64,000 nt of DNA from NCBI GenBank assembly GCA_003508835.1, contig PUFA01000077.1, forward strand, positions 3,610,001 through 3,674,000, read 5' to 3'. This document shows positions 47,101 to 59,534 of this stretch, in pieces (the first letter of the stretch is position 1; each line of letters opens with the position of its first letter). The stretch is from Eonycteris spelaea (Eukaryota > Chordata > Mammalia > Chiroptera > Pteropodidae). The notes beneath the pieces were generated by a model that saw only the letters and a list, made by a program, of their open reading frames with translations, was not told where the DNA came from and did not search any database. The position numbers were made by a program, and so were the translations under genes.

Positions 47101-47654
47101 TCTTTGTAAGTAACAGAATGGAATAAGCAGAAGACAGTGTAAAATGGAATAGGTAATAAACATATCCAAACTGAATTGCCTTTCATAAACTTAAGCCATT
47201 TAGTATGAAATAATTTAAAAGACAGAACATGTTGGTTTTTTATAAATAGCATCAAGTCTTTGTGATTGACCAACTGTAAAACTTTTGGAGGAAGAAGAGG
47301 AGAAATAAGTGGCTCATTTTTGTATTTTATGAAAGTATAAAAGAACAGATTTTATGGTTTCAACTGAAGTTGGCATTTTTCATATAACATTCTTAGAAAA
47401 AGCACTGTAAGGAATGAGCAAAATGTTAATATATCTTTAAATGATATGAGCGATGATTTTTCTCTTTCTAATTTTCTTTTATTTCCAAGTTTTACATAAT
47501 AGAGGTATAGTATTTTTGAAATGCTAAAATATTAAATGAAAATAGTATATGTTAAGTAATATAAATTCTATGTGCTACAAGAAAAACAAGACCTCAGGTC
47601 TATATATTATTACGAAGTTTATAGATTTGTTCTCGAGCAAAATAATAATTTCAC

Positions 47655-47777
47655 CTGTTCCCTTCCGAGCAAGTTCCATACTCCACTGGGGTTTTGTGGC
47701 AGGTGTGCCATCACAGCCTGGTGAGTGCTGGGGTATTAAAGTAGACCGGGAGCTAGCTGGCCGATGCTTAGAGAGCC
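47655..47777 (-). CDS. TAF2: TAF2 coding exon h, residues about 1072-1113
   Basis: 123 bp. It completes the split glycine, reads LSKHRPASSRSTLIPQHSPG then CDGTPATKPQWSMELARKGT, and ends with one base of a glycine. The acceptor is tgtcatttag before GGCTCTC and the donor is AACAG|GTGAAA. The ORF is not opened by its own ATG, so start-based ORF calling misses it; it is recognised by similarity and by matching phases. Ser/Pro-rich, basic and disordered. Confidence 0.94.
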
Positions 47778-50144
47778 CTAAATGACAAAGAAGAAGAACA
47801 GGGATTTGTTTCTTTTTTTCTCGAAAGGAAAAAAAAAATAACGAAAAGTTTTTATAAGTTAACCTTAAAACCAGAAGCAGTTCAACAGTAAAATTCTAAA
47901 AATGAAAAGAATACTGTTTTTACTACTGACAATCCCATCTGATTAAAGCCTTTGTCATGGTTTCTGCATGCGTAAGTTGAGAACAATACATATCCAAGAA
48001 AACACTAAGTTTGACTGGCCTGCTGAACATACAAACTGGATTCTATATTCTGGGCAGAAACCATGTCATAGTCTTTTTATTATTTACATGGAACTTCGCA
48101 TAAAGTAAAGTTTGCCAGCTCCCTCCCGAATTCGCTAATAAAGTCCATTATAACATTCACCCAACAAATACGTAAAAATAATTTAGGAATTACAGAAGGT
48201 ATTTAAAATAGAAAATATTTTAATGGTACAATGTGAACATCACTGTAGTAGGTACCAGGAAACTCAGGTTCTGATTCCAAATTGTCAACAAATTAGATAT
48301 ACAATCCAGTTAAGACATTTATCTCTTTGTGTCTCAATTCCTTCATCTGTCACATAAAAAAAGGTCTAAGATTTGGGTCTAGCCCTGAGTTGGCTATAAC
48401 TTGGGCGTGCCATTTTAGGGTAAGTCATCGAATATCTTTATGCTTAAGTTAACTTATCTGTACAATGGATATAACAGAAAAATAATTGTTAAGATCTCTT
48501 ATAATTATAAAAGCCAAAGGATTCATGACCTGTCTGCAAATATATTTTAGGTTCATATTCTACCTGAAGCCAGTACTCAAATTCTACTAACTCATTCTAG
48601 ATGACTGAAAAATAATTCAGGTCTCATAACTAAAATTAAACAGAAAGCCATAGAAAAAAAAGAAGACCAAGGTGGATAAGGGGAGACTTTGTACAAATGT
48701 AAAATGTTTAAAAAAAAAAAAAAACTCATTCAAAGGTAAAAAGATCACAAAAGACAACCAACATGGGGTATGAATAGGATTTTCCAATAAAAAGCAGAAT
48801 GCCCAGGAAAAAAAAGTCATATGTATAATAAAAGAAATACATAAGAAAGTAAATCTGAATTCTCAGTTTATAGTTTAATAAGTATCTTTTAAATTACACT
48901 GACAACAATATATTGTGCCATACAAAAATGATAAAAGAAATTTAAACTAATGAATTATATCTTTTATCAATGTGGATGAATTTTAGAAGCATAATATTAA
49001 GTAAAAAAGGTCATATTGAGTATCATACCATTTTCACAAAATTCAAAACCAAGTGCAAGTAAACATATAGATCATACGTCTATGTGGCACGCTATAAAGA
49101 AAAGCAGAAGAATGATTTTTAAGAAAAGAGAATAGATAGTCCAAGATGGTAATTACTTGTAGAGCTAAGGCAGGTAAACAGAATCAAGGAAGAAGTCTAG
49201 AGGAAACAGGTGTAAAACAGGTGTGGCATAGAGTAAAATGTACATGTTAAGGTGGGTGGCTGGTTAACAGATACCTGTTTTATTACTATATCTCACAACT
49301 TACATGCAAGTTGGAGCAAAGCTTTATTCCTGATAATTAAAAAATGTTGATGATATAAACGGTGTAATTTCTTCAAAAGGTATTATAGCAGTATGTATCT
49401 AGAGCTAAGAAAATTTTCTGAAGAAAACTACCTTATAACATACTAAAGTTAATCATTTTGCCAACAATGTTTTTGGGTATTTGTCCTAAGAACATAATTG
49501 GATTAAAAAATAAGAAGGATACAAAAGCTTTTATATGAAGATGTATGGTACAGAATTACCTATAATAAATAAAATTAAGAAATAATGTAAATGCCTACCA
49601 ACAGAAATAAAAAGGTAAGTTATAGTATATAAACTCAATACTGTCTCAGGTAATATTTTTAAAGGAAAAAGACTATGATGTTTGAGAGATACATGTAAAA
49701 ATCTAAGATATGCTATTATGTGAAATAGGCAGGCATAAAGAAGTTGCATTATGGGTGGCATTAACCTCAGTTAAAACTTTTAAATATAATTATGGTTATA
49801 TTATTAAAAATAAAGCGGATTTAGTATTTTATCTTGATTTCCGAGGTTAAGCCTACTACAAGAAAGAGAGAAATTACAGCTTTTGGAAGAAATCTGATGA
49901 ATGGATTTAAAAAAAAAATAGATACTGAATATTAAAGAAAAATACAATAAAACAATATCTAAAGAAATTTTTTAAAAATTTATTTCTTTGCTATATTATA
50001 ATGTGATACTATCTAGTATTTTATTTTTACTAGCTATTTTTAAACTTTATAGTTGTTCACCTGAAAATAAAGCCACACACCTCAGGAGAGTGGTATCATG
50101 TGGACTCTCAATCACCCCAATGACTACAGTAACATTAATCTTAC
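47778..50144 (-). other. TAF2 intron between exons g and h
   Basis: 2367 bp, AT-rich. Two MIR-like pieces lie head to tail at 48245-48370 and 48380-48520. Nothing else recognised. Confidence 0.85.
48245..48520 (+). repeat. Two adjacent MIR fragments
   Basis: First: aactcaggttctgattcc...atttatctctttgtgtctcaattccttcatctgtcac. Second: gccctgagttggctataac...gggtaagtcatcgaatatc...cttatctgtacaatggatataac. Same orientation, each following MIR order. Confidence 0.55.
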
Positions 50145-50250
50145 CTGGCGTTGACGGCCTTTCCAGCATGTTCAAATGATGGGAAATGAAGGCCTGGCTA
50201 TCGTGAACAGTATCCATATCAATCTCCTCCTCGTCTTGAGAACTTGAAAA
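50145..50250 (-). CDS. TAF2: TAF2 coding exon g, residues about 1037-1072
   Basis: 106 bp, reading FSSSQDEEEIDMDTVHDSQA then FISHHLNMLERPSTP and one base of a glycine. The acceptor is gtgttttag before TTTTCAAG and the donor is GCCAG|GTAAGA. The SSSQDEEEID stretch is a strongly acidic, casein-kinase-2-like segment within the disordered tail; phosphorylation is an inference, not seen. The upstream intron is only 469 bp. Confidence 0.95.
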
Positions 50251-50719
50251 CTAAAACACACACACAAAGAACAAAGAAGAAAAAGGGCCACTACATCACT
50301 TTATGTTTGGATCTTAGCTCTTAGGAAAGGTAGCAGAGAGGCCAAAGGATATATCCCCAAATAATCTTAAAAGGAAAAGTCTCTTTTCCTCAAAAAGTAT
50401 TAAGAGAGAGAAAAGATTATGTAGCTCAGCCTCCGAATCAGCTGATTAGAAATTACTGGAAATGTAACAGCAACTAAAATCTATCTCTATGTTGTGGGCA
50501 GATCGTGCACACATAGTTCCTCCCCCAAACAGAGAAGAAGTATGTGATAATACAAGTTAAACAATCAGTTGGAATGTCTTAGAGATGGACATTTGAGTTC
50601 TTTCATGATTCAGTCTGTCCCATCTGTTCCTAAGGGAAAACCACTGCAAGTATTTACAGAGATTCACAAGAAGGTGAATATCCTACACTGTTAATACAGG
50701 TTTAACCTGTATTTCTTAC

Positions 50720-50875
50720 TCTGATTTTGAGTTTGACTTTACTGCTATCCTCATTCTTCTCCAGTATTTGACCAGGTTCTAGTGGGGACCCCAGTGGTGT
50801 ATCAGCCTTCCTCTTCACTCCCTGCTGATGAGCTGATATATTACATGATGCTTCCTTGGCAAGGTGATCATCTTC
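50720..50875 (-). CDS. TAF2: TAF2 coding exon f, residues about 985-1036, symmetrical phase-0 exon
   Basis: 156 bp, exactly 52 codons, from EDDHLAKEAS to SSKVKLKIR. The acceptor is ttgccgcag before GAAGATGAT and the donor is AGA|GTAAGA. Both flanking introns are phase 0, so the exon can be skipped without shifting the frame. It carries an acidic start, a basic KRK patch (GVKRKADTPLGSP) of nuclear-localisation type, and a mixed-charge end. The sequence is low-complexity and predicted disordered by eye. Open codons continue briefly into the intron past the donor; the conserved donor argues against their use. Confidence 0.95.
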
Positions 50876-52172
50876 CTGCGGCAATATTCAAGATCAAAAT
50901 TAGATTTCTGAAGACAAGTAGCTCATATTATAGCTGAAAACTAATAGCTATAGCAACCATGCAGATCAGAGCATGCCCAGTGCCTAAAAGTTATCAGCAA
51001 TGGGCTTAAAATAAATTTCACCTATTCCTTTCTAATTCTTTTATTTTTTGGGGGGGCGGGGGTTAGGTAAGAAGGAGTTAAGTGAACTTTCAGAGCTTTC
51101 CCAAAAGAATATCATCTTTCGATGTCATTTTCTCCTCTTATCCTGAAGATCCCAAGCATAAATGTGGATAAATGAACATATATGGCCAAAATTATAAACA
51201 TATTCATTTAAACAGATTTATAAATATTTAGATCTGAAAGAGCTCTTTAATGACTTTTTTTACTATGGAAATATTTCTTACTTCTTCATAACACAAACTC
51301 TATGATACATTTAAAATTTATAATAAATAAGTACAATTACACTTCAGAAAATCTAGGTAATTAAAATGACTATTTCTAACTAGCATAGAGAGCACCTGAA
51401 TTTTATAGTGTCAAAACACCAGTAGGGAACTGCTAGGCAAGTAATCTGGTCTAAATATTGGTGAAAAATGAAGCTTGAAGACATTCTAATATCAATTAAA
51501 AAATTATTTTTGGAAAACTTTAATTAAATTACAATTAAATAATTAATGTATATCCTAAAGGTCTTTCTATAAAAAGTCTGATAATTTTATAATGTATAGC
51601 TAGAAATAAAACTTTTCTAAAGGCAACTCATACATATATATAAAAATTTAAAAATGTAATATATAATCTCTTCCCAAATCAGATTACTCATTTACCTGAC
51701 CATTTGTTGTTATTTATTTATTTCCTTAATTCAATTTCAACAGGCATTTGCCAAGTACTTATTGTATGTTTAGAATTATGCTAGGTATTATACAGAGCAG
51801 CAAAAAATAAATAAATAAATAAATAAAAATGAAAGAAAAGTCAGGGCTTCTTGTGTTGTTTGCCATTACCATATACAGACTAGATAGGTTAATATTTAAC
51901 AGGTTAAATATTCCTTTTATTTTTCCACTACTCAAAGAAGAAATTCTATGCTCAAGAACACAAAAATCATTATGTTATCACAAAAGGAGTAAATGCACTG
52001 GCGGCTCTGTGTCGCTGTCAGCAGCACTTTATAAATTCTAGAGTGCTAAACTAATGTCAGCCAACAGTTTTTTAAATGGTACAAGAAACTTAGTGGCTTT
52101 AAAATCTGCCAATTTAAAAGAAGTAATTATCTTCTCTAGATAGCTCTATATAATAAAACTACATCATCTTAC
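50876..52172 (-). other. TAF2 intron between exons e and f
   Basis: 1297 bp. Contains an (AAAT) run of about six units at 51806-51830 after an old LINE-type tail (caggcatttgccaagtacttattgtatg). G run at 51048. No other feature. Confidence 0.85.
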
Positions 52173-52402
52173 AGGGTTCTGAAATCCAACTAGCTGTGCA
52201 TGACTACTTGGATTAATCGCAGTTTCTTGGTTGCCTGTGATGGCCTCTGGAATTATGGTTGGATTCAAGACAGCTTTTTTCTCTTTCAGATTAAGAACCA
52301 ACCCAAGCTCTGGCAAGGGTAAGCAGGAAGGTCTACTGAGGCCAAAAAGTGTGAAGTACAAGTCCACAGCACCACATCGTAATCTCCAGTCATGTGAAGT
52401 AC
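52173..52402 (-). CDS. TAF2: TAF2 coding exon e, residues about 908-984
   Basis: 230 bp. It completes the split glycine, then reads TSHDWRLRCGAVDLYFTLFG and continues through LPLPELGLVLNLKEKKAVLN to VGFQNP, ending on a codon boundary (phase 0). The acceptor is acttcttag and the donor is CCT|GTAAGA. The first half is ordered. From about PTIIPEAITGNQ on it becomes Ser/Asn/Pro-rich and looks disordered, and this is also where it differs most from human TAF2 as I recall it. This marks the switch from the folded scaffold to the C-terminal tail. Confidence 0.96.
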
Positions 52403-53089
52403 CTAAGAAGTAAATAATAAAAAAATAAGTCAATGTGCACATTTATCCATACCGTTTTAACTATTCCAGAACCTGTACAGAAGAAATGAAAGGATTATGA
52501 TGCCTAGGCCCCACTGGCAAGACCTCTCCCATAAAGATATATCTTATCTTAACAAAGATACTTATAAATTGTTATAGGAACAATAAATGTTACTGAATGA
52601 ACTAATACATTTTTTAATTGGAAAAATTATTATCACACCATTCTTCTTTACAAAATGAATTTTAAAAAATCTTTTTTTTTCCTGCCTTTAAATCTTCCTT
52701 TTAATTCCTCCTCCTTGGTAACTAACTATTCCACACTTGCTCACTGTCTGTTCGTCTTGTCCGATTTTCTTCTTTAATAGTCTGTTAGGACGACAGCACT
52801 CGATGAGCCTTCATGGACCCTACCACCTGAAACAAATTCTCCTAACTCTCAAATCTGTTACTTTCAGGTTTTAAATAAATTACAAGAAACCCTACAACTA
52901 CTTGAAACAACATAATTCTAAGCTTGGACTTACAGGAGAAAAAATATTATGCAAAACACCTTCATATTTTCTACTAAGTATTTATTTAAAAAGACACACA
53001 CACAAATAAGCAAACCCCAGAGATGACAACAGGGAGTAAAACATCTATCAGGCAGAAGAAGACTGCCTGTGTAGAAATTCATTTTAAAG

Positions 53090-53215
53090 CAGGTGAGATT
53101 AGAGGCAAGTTCTTTAATCCTTTGATGACTCTTTGATTTTTCATCTCCAAAATAAGGGTATAGGTCTCAGATTATACCTTTCCCAAAGCAATGACAGACT
53201 AGAGCACACAGATAC
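53090..53215 (+). repeat. MIR fragment
   Basis: The text agaggcaagttctttaatcc...ttgatttttcatctccaaaataaggg follows the MIR core. Confidence 0.5.
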
Positions 53216-54312
53216 CAGAGTTCTTTCTCATTCTCCTTTTTATGCCCAGTAGAGCACTCCAGGTAGATACTGATGGACAAGATCAGTACCAATTAGAACT
53301 GATTGACAAGATGGAATCTGTCATTTTTGTTAGATCATTTTTATGGTTTCTTGGCTGAATTTAAAATGAATCTAGGAGAATTTAAAAACAAGTGAGAAGC
53401 AGCAATATTGAAATTCTTCTGGATAAGAAAATAAACCCTATAAATATTTAATTTTGACCAAGAACTGTGGTTTCCAAAGAGTATCAGAACATATAAAAAG
53501 GAGAAATGAAAAAGGAAGAAATTGCTACAGCAAATACTGGAAAGCATAAATATTAAGCTTTGTGGTTTTTAATAACAAATATTAGAATAAGAAGGTAAAT
53601 TATAATCAAATAGTGATCCTGAAGAGATTTTCTCTAATGGATAAATATTATATTAATTATATGCAAAGGAAATTCATATGGAAGGAATTATAATTTTACA
53701 GAGTTCATACTAAGTACTACATTGTGCTACCTTGCCAAGAGCGAGCCATCATCAACCCTATTTGAAACATCTTCAATTCTGCTACTGTGTGGTAACAGAT
53801 ACACAGCATTGCTCGAAGCAAAAGAGGCAGGAGATCCCGAGAAGGATAAAGTTTTATGTCTTAAAAACTACAGGGAAACCAGAAATGGGAAGAACATTAC
53901 AGAAAGAAAATAAGGATTTTACACAGGAATTCCATTCTCTTCTCTAGAATATGCTTATCTGGATACTGTAATGGTCTGGAATTGCTTACTTTTTTGTAGG
54001 CATTCACTATTCTCCTCCTCAAAGCATTTTACATATGTAAAGGTAAAAACAAGTATCAGATTCCTGGGCCTTTAATGACAAAGGTTGGATGGCTCAGCCC
54101 TCTGAAGGAAGGGAAGGAATCCTGCCAGAGCAGCCAGCCCTGTATCTGTGTATTTGTGGATATAGCAAGAAAAGGAATGAATTGTAAGCATTTTATCAGT
54201 TAGGAAAACAAAATGATTTAGGGTACATTTATACTGGAAGAAAAGTAAACCTTGAAGATCCATATCATCTAATTAGGTATGCTGCCATCCTGAACCTTTA
54301 TACGTTGTAGAT

Positions 54313-54536
54313 CATAAGTCCCCCACCCCTGGGCCATGGACTGGTACCAACCGTGGCCTGTCAGGAACCAGGCTGCACAGCAGGAGGTGAGCAGGGGGCC
54401 TGCCAGTGAAGCTTCATCTGTATTTGCAGCCGCTCCCCAGCACTAGCATCACCACCTCGGCTTCACCTCAAATCATCAGGCTTTAGATTCTCGTAGGAGC
54501 ACTGGTCCCTGATGCCACAAAGGTTGGGGACCACTA
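54313..54536 (+). mobile_element. hAT-Charlie MITE of the MER1 type (copy 2), intact ends and target duplication
   Basis: 224 bp starting cataagtcccccacc and ending aaaggttggggaccacta, decayed versions of the CAGGGGTCCCCAAC terminal repeats. It is flanked by a perfect 8-bp duplication TTGTAGAT at 54305-54312 and 54537-54544, as expected of hAT insertion. The interior (ggcctgtcaggaaccaggct, tttgcagccgctccccagca, gattctcgtaggagca) is colinear with copy 1 at 11211-11433. Confidence 0.92.
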
Positions 54537-55074
54537 TTGTAGATGACACTGAAACCAGTTAGGCAACTAAGTGTGATTTCCTCAAATATTTTTTAAAATT
54601 TATTATTTTAATTTAAAAATCATTAATTGAAAAAAGCAAATGGAAATGTGTATTTTGATGAGAAAGAGTGTTCTATTTTGTTTTTTAAAAGTCAGATTGA
54701 AGATGATTAGGTACCACACTGAAGGCTACTAAACTGCATAAAATCCCTGGATAGTCGTTTTTGTTACTTTTTATTTCTATGTGAACTTTTTGGCTTTGGT
54801 TTATCTTTAGTTTACATGGAGGAATGAACATTGTTGTTTTGTTCCTGTGGAAAGTTCCTGATAGCGATTTTTTCCTCAAATAATTCACTTAGAAATATTA
54901 AATTTAGGGCTGATAAGCAAGAGCTAAAAAATGAATAAACAGTTATTCTGTTAAAATCACAAGAGTTTAAAAAATCAGAACTCCACTGTATTTCAAAATC
55001 ATGGAATTAAATTTTAAAATGGTTGTCAGATAGTGTAACTAAGTTGAGTGGTATAAGTGGGAAAAATCATTCCT

Positions 55075-55200
55075 GCTTAATTACCAGTTGGGTCTGTGAT
55101 CTTGAGCAAGTCAGATGCCTGGACCCTAGAACAAGGGCAATGAACTCAGATGGTTATTAAGTCGCCCCAGGCCTGAAAATGCTAGGTTCCAAATCAGTCC
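55075..55200 (+). repeat. MIR fragment
   Basis: The text taccagttgggtctgtgatcttgagcaagtcag...acaagggcaatgaactcagatgg fits MIR. Confidence 0.5.
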
Positions 55201-56115
55201 ATCCCATTAAGAGAGGCCCTGGAACAGCTGCTGATTTCTGTCCTGGTTACAGCATTTTAAAGACCCTTCTTTCATCTTCTAGCTACCCCTCCCACCCCAA
55301 TCACTTAAATGGCAAGGAACACTCAGATATTTGAAAATATCCCCTTGGGTCAAAATGCTGTCAATTCTGTCCTAATTAGCAGCTCTACTTTGGGACCAAC
55401 CCTACTTACCTGAATCAGAAGAACAGCACTCAAGAAGAAAACAGGAAACCCTGTCAGGGATGTTCTCTAATCAAATCAGAAAGTTATCTAAAGACAAACA
55501 TCCAAAAGAGCAAATCTGATCCTAAAAAAGATCATCTCTTCCTTTACTGAAGTAATTGCTTTCAAAGCTGATCAAGCCAAAAAGCTGCTAAGAAAGCTCA
55601 CTTTGAAAGTCACTTTTTTCAGTACATTTTTCAACAAACCCAGCAGACAACGGAAGCTTGGAAACGGGGAGAGTTGGGTGAAATAGGACTGCCACCTGTT
55701 CTTTCTGTCCATCTTACACTAATTAAAAACAGCAAACTTAACTTATATTCATATATAACTTCCTAAGAACAGGTGAGAAAAGTCATTTTTCAACACTGTA
55801 ATCTTCTGAAATAAAAACATCAATAATAATAATACTTTGCTGGTCCATGCTTAAAGCTCTTTAAACATGTGAAACACTTTCACATAAATTAATATTTTTG
55901 TTTCCTCGGCCACCCTGTGGAGCAAAATAAGTGAACATATTCTTAGCAAATGTTATCATATCCACTACCGTGTAGATAGCTGTAATAAGTATACTAGCTA
56001 AAAAAGAAAAAGGAAAGGCCAAAAATTAACCACAGTTTTGTAAGTATTGAAAACCTGTTGTAAAATGAAAATCCTCTAGTCATAAAACATCTTTAAAAAG
56101 CCACTGAGGTCTCAC

Positions 56116-56225
56116 CAGAGTTCATAAGCTTCCAAAGCTGATCTACAAGGGCTTCGTTGCATAAAGGAGACTCCATGTTCTTAGTAAATGGTGGATTCCT
56201 AGTCAACATGTTTAGAATCTTATGT
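56116..56225 (-). CDS. TAF2: TAF2 coding exon d, residues about 871-908
   Basis: 110 bp. One base completes the arginine, then HKILNMLTRNPPFTKNMESP and onward to LWKLMNS, ending with one base of a glycine codon. The acceptor is tctttcag before ACATAAG and the donor is CTCTG|GTGAGA. Compared with the human text I remember, the only change is K to R in LTRNPPF. This is the last clearly helical-repeat exon. Confidence 0.96.
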
Positions 56226-59200
56226 CTGAAAGATAAGGAAAAATTTAATTTTTGCTGACCATTAAATAAAAACATCTGAAAATTACCTATAGTGATTCCT
56301 TCCTATTTTATCATCTCTCTTGAATCTAGCTTTGTGTTTAAGTTCAGTTTCACTTCAAAAGGCATTATTATGTTACATCCTAAATATTTATTATGGTTTT
56401 TACACTTAAAAAATTGCCTTACTATAGAATGAAGTCTTCTAAAACCTGACTCTATGTATTACTAACCAACTTTTCCTATCCCACTTCTAAAATGCACATT
56501 TTACTCTCCTTAGAAAAGTGTATAAGAAAGACTAGTCAGTAAATATAAAAATCTTAAAATGAGACCAAAAAAATCACATACAGGACAAGAAGTCTACATT
56601 TGAGATAATAAAACAAATATAAAACTTCATTATTATAGCATCTTTGTAAAGCATGAAAATGTGCAGAAGTATTTTAAATATGGAGATTGAAAAAGGTTTC
56701 CTCAAAATAAGCTGAGGTCTAGGAGAGTCAATTAAAAAAGCATCCTCATAAGAGGATGACAGTTACACTCCGTATCAGAAGTTTTCATCTCATGTGAGCG
56801 GATATCTGCACACATTATGGAGTGTTCTGGAAAAAAGGGCAGTGTGACCAAAACAAAATTTGAAAAGGAAAACAAAAGTCCAATGCTATGACTAGGAGAT
56901 ACCATAAAAAGACAGAGAAAGAACAGAAGTAAGGAAGCTACAGGAGTAATCTAGTATTTAGTAAAGGGATAAAAGCCAGGCCTAGAACTAGGTCCCCAAA
57001 ATTCAAGACCTCAGTAACGGAATGCTTGGATATAATGAGGAAGAAAGAAACTTAGGTTGTAAGTTTTATTGAGGCTAGCAAAACTTTAAAGAAGGTGAAA
57101 CCAGGAAATTTGTATAGTTAATTGTTGGTAGAAATATATCAAATCAAATGGGTTCAGTACTCGAGAGTGATGAGAGAAAAGCAGGACTACTAGGTTGTAG
57201 TTTGGCTTACTCAACCCCTTTTGGCTTCGATTTTACATCTGTAAAACTGAAAGACACAGACTCCCACTGTTAACATGTTTTTGAGCTGTGAAATTCAAAA
57301 ACCATATGAAAAATTATTTAAAGACTATGAAAAGTGAAATGTCATTATAGATTCAATTTACAGATAATATAAAAAAAGGATACATGTTTCAATAGATATT
57401 TCATATCAATATTTTCATCTTTATGGATCAACACAATTCCTGTCCTTAAGGACCACAAAATCTATTCATAAAAATATATCAGTATTACAAGTAAATAATA
57501 TCTTTTCAAATATGAATGGTCTTTTGTTTAGAGCACGCTAATCTTACACTTTAATCTACATGAAGAAGAAAACAAGTATCTATCTGGCTGCTTTCCCAAT
57601 TATCCCAAATACGAGAGTGGTAGGGCTCAACTAATAAAACTTTACGGTATTTACTCAGATCATTACAAACTCTTTATAGCCATGCCAATGAAGTGTAGAG
57701 GATACTCTGGGAATATCTTTTAAATTATCACTAAAGAGCAATATTAATTAGTACATGTATTACCTTACACAATTAAATATTTCTCTAAAAGTTTTTTCTC
57801 TAAAGTTTAGGTAATAGAAGACTTTTACAAGGAAATATTTACAAATAACTAAACACTCAAAGCCATACTCAGAGGAATAAAGTTTAAGGGAAAACAATGA
57901 GAATCTTGTGTTTAATTTTTCAGAGATAAAACATCAAAATTCACAATTAGCATGTGCTTCAGACATCTGAAACAAACCTGAGGCAAATCCTAAGAAAATC
58001 ATGTTTTTCTGTCATATTCATAGCAGCAAAAACATATTATATCCCTAGACAACTGAGAATTTTCTTGGTGGATTAGTCCAATACCAACGCCAATAACTAT
58101 CTATAAAAAATGGAGTCAAATCAAAACCCCCCCAAAATGTTCAAAATCTCTGAGGAGAAAAAGCACTAGATGTAAGTTATGCCCTTTGAAGTACTGACAC
58201 AATGCGATCATATGCATGCAATTCCAAAACAAGAAGATAATTCCATGCAATCTTTAAAATAATCCTACCCAACCTAACACAGGTATGACCAATACATATA
58301 ATGCCATATGTCAATTATATATCAATAAAAAATTAAAGACAAATGTCTCAAGACACCAAAAGATATACACATAAAATAACTGCTGTGGGGTAATACTTCA
58401 CAACCATTAAAGATTTTTTAAGACATGTTGAGTTTTTTTAACTATGAGTAAAACTATGCGCTAGATGATTTTAAGTAAAGCCTAAGAGGTTCCCCACAGT
58501 GATATAAATGAGCCACATCAATTAAGAAAACATGTCAAAAATAATCAAGAAATATATCCTTAAATAAATTTCTAATACAGATTGTAAATAACAGGCTCTT
58601 AAAATATAAATGATATCAATAGTTCTACAATAATATTACAAAAGCAATCATTTAGATAGTATAGTATATAACTGAAACAGAAAAACTTCAAATATTACAT
58701 GATATATAATCTGCTACAAATGGACTTCAAATGGTTTTACAAAACCATAATTTAAAACAAAAATTTGAGTGTTTACTATGTATAAAAAAAGACAGACAAA
58801 AATGGTCAAAAATTAATACTATTTGAGTTCACCATAAACACCAACTTTGCAAAAGAGACAGCAGAAATGAAGACTAGAAGGGGGTACAAAAGTGAAAATA
58901 ATTACTACTGCAGGACTGGGGTTTTCTTTTATTTTTTATTATTTTCTAAAATTTTAAATGTTATATTATTTAATGTATATTTATTATATGTTTAATATAA
59001 TTTATATTTAATGTATATTTTACATATAAAATATATATGTTGTAAATATAACATATTTAACATATAATTAATAAAACTTAAGATTTTATATAGCTAGAGA
59101 GGAACAAATGGGCTACACCAAAACATTGCTTTTAATTACTTTTAAAATAAATGAAATCAATCGGTACAGAGGTTTCATAATATTGGAAATAAAAGACATC

Positions 59201-59464
59201 TTCCATGTGCACTACAAACTATTACATAAGCTTTTATTTAAATTACAATAGAAATCATATGTAAAAATACAGGGAATAAGCTTTCTTAACAATATATTTT
59301 TTAAAATGTCTTCAAAGGCAAATCAAATTTAAAAATCAAATTTAAAAGGGCATAAATGCATAACATATTCCTATTTTCAAAAATAACAAAGACCTATTCC
59401 ATGTATAATTTTCTAAAATTATGCAATTTATGATTTTAAAAAAAATTATAGCACAAAAACTAAC
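56226..59464 (-). other. TAF2 intron between exons c and d
   Basis: 3239 bp, strongly AT-rich. Contains the AT inverted-repeat stretch at 58920-59075. No gene or nameable SINE. Confidence 0.85.
58920..59075. repeat. AT-only low-complexity stretch with small inverted repeats
   Basis: Nearly all A and T, with repeated atgtatattt and ttaacatataa motifs. ACATATA-aaata-TATATGT is a perfect 7-bp stem with a 5-base loop (about 59022-59040). Confidence 0.8.
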
Positions 59465-59534
59465 CTTACATAGGGTACAGGGTCATTCTGAATCATATTA
59501 AGTAGCCACTGCAGTTCTTCATAACTCCTGTCCA
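59465..59534 (-). CDS. TAF2: TAF2 coding exon c (70 bp), residues about 848-871
   Basis: A 70-bp exon, short enough to be missed by plain ORF calling. It completes the valine codon from the previous exon, then reads DRSYEELQWLLNMIQNDP and PYV, and ends with two bases (AG) of an arginine codon. The acceptor is ttttcag before TGGACAGG and the donor is TAAG|GTTAGT. Phases on both sides fit exons b and d exactly. It is flanked by very AT-rich intron sequence. Confidence 0.95.

Larger units (their letters stand above)
40893..47654 (-). other. TAF2 last intron (6762 bp)
   Basis: GT-AG intron between exons h and i. Contents that can be named: a MIR (41185-41325), a 16-bp palindrome (42044-42059) and an L1 3' end (43960-44125). 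The segment 44570-45800 is GC-richer with overlapping open frames but no recognised gene. The remainder is AT-rich. Confidence 0.9.
52403..56115 (-). other. TAF2 intron between exons d and e
   Basis: 3713 bp. Named contents are a MIR (53090-53215), a hAT MITE (54313-54536) and a MIR (55075-55200). The rest is AT-rich and unassigned. Confidence 0.85.
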
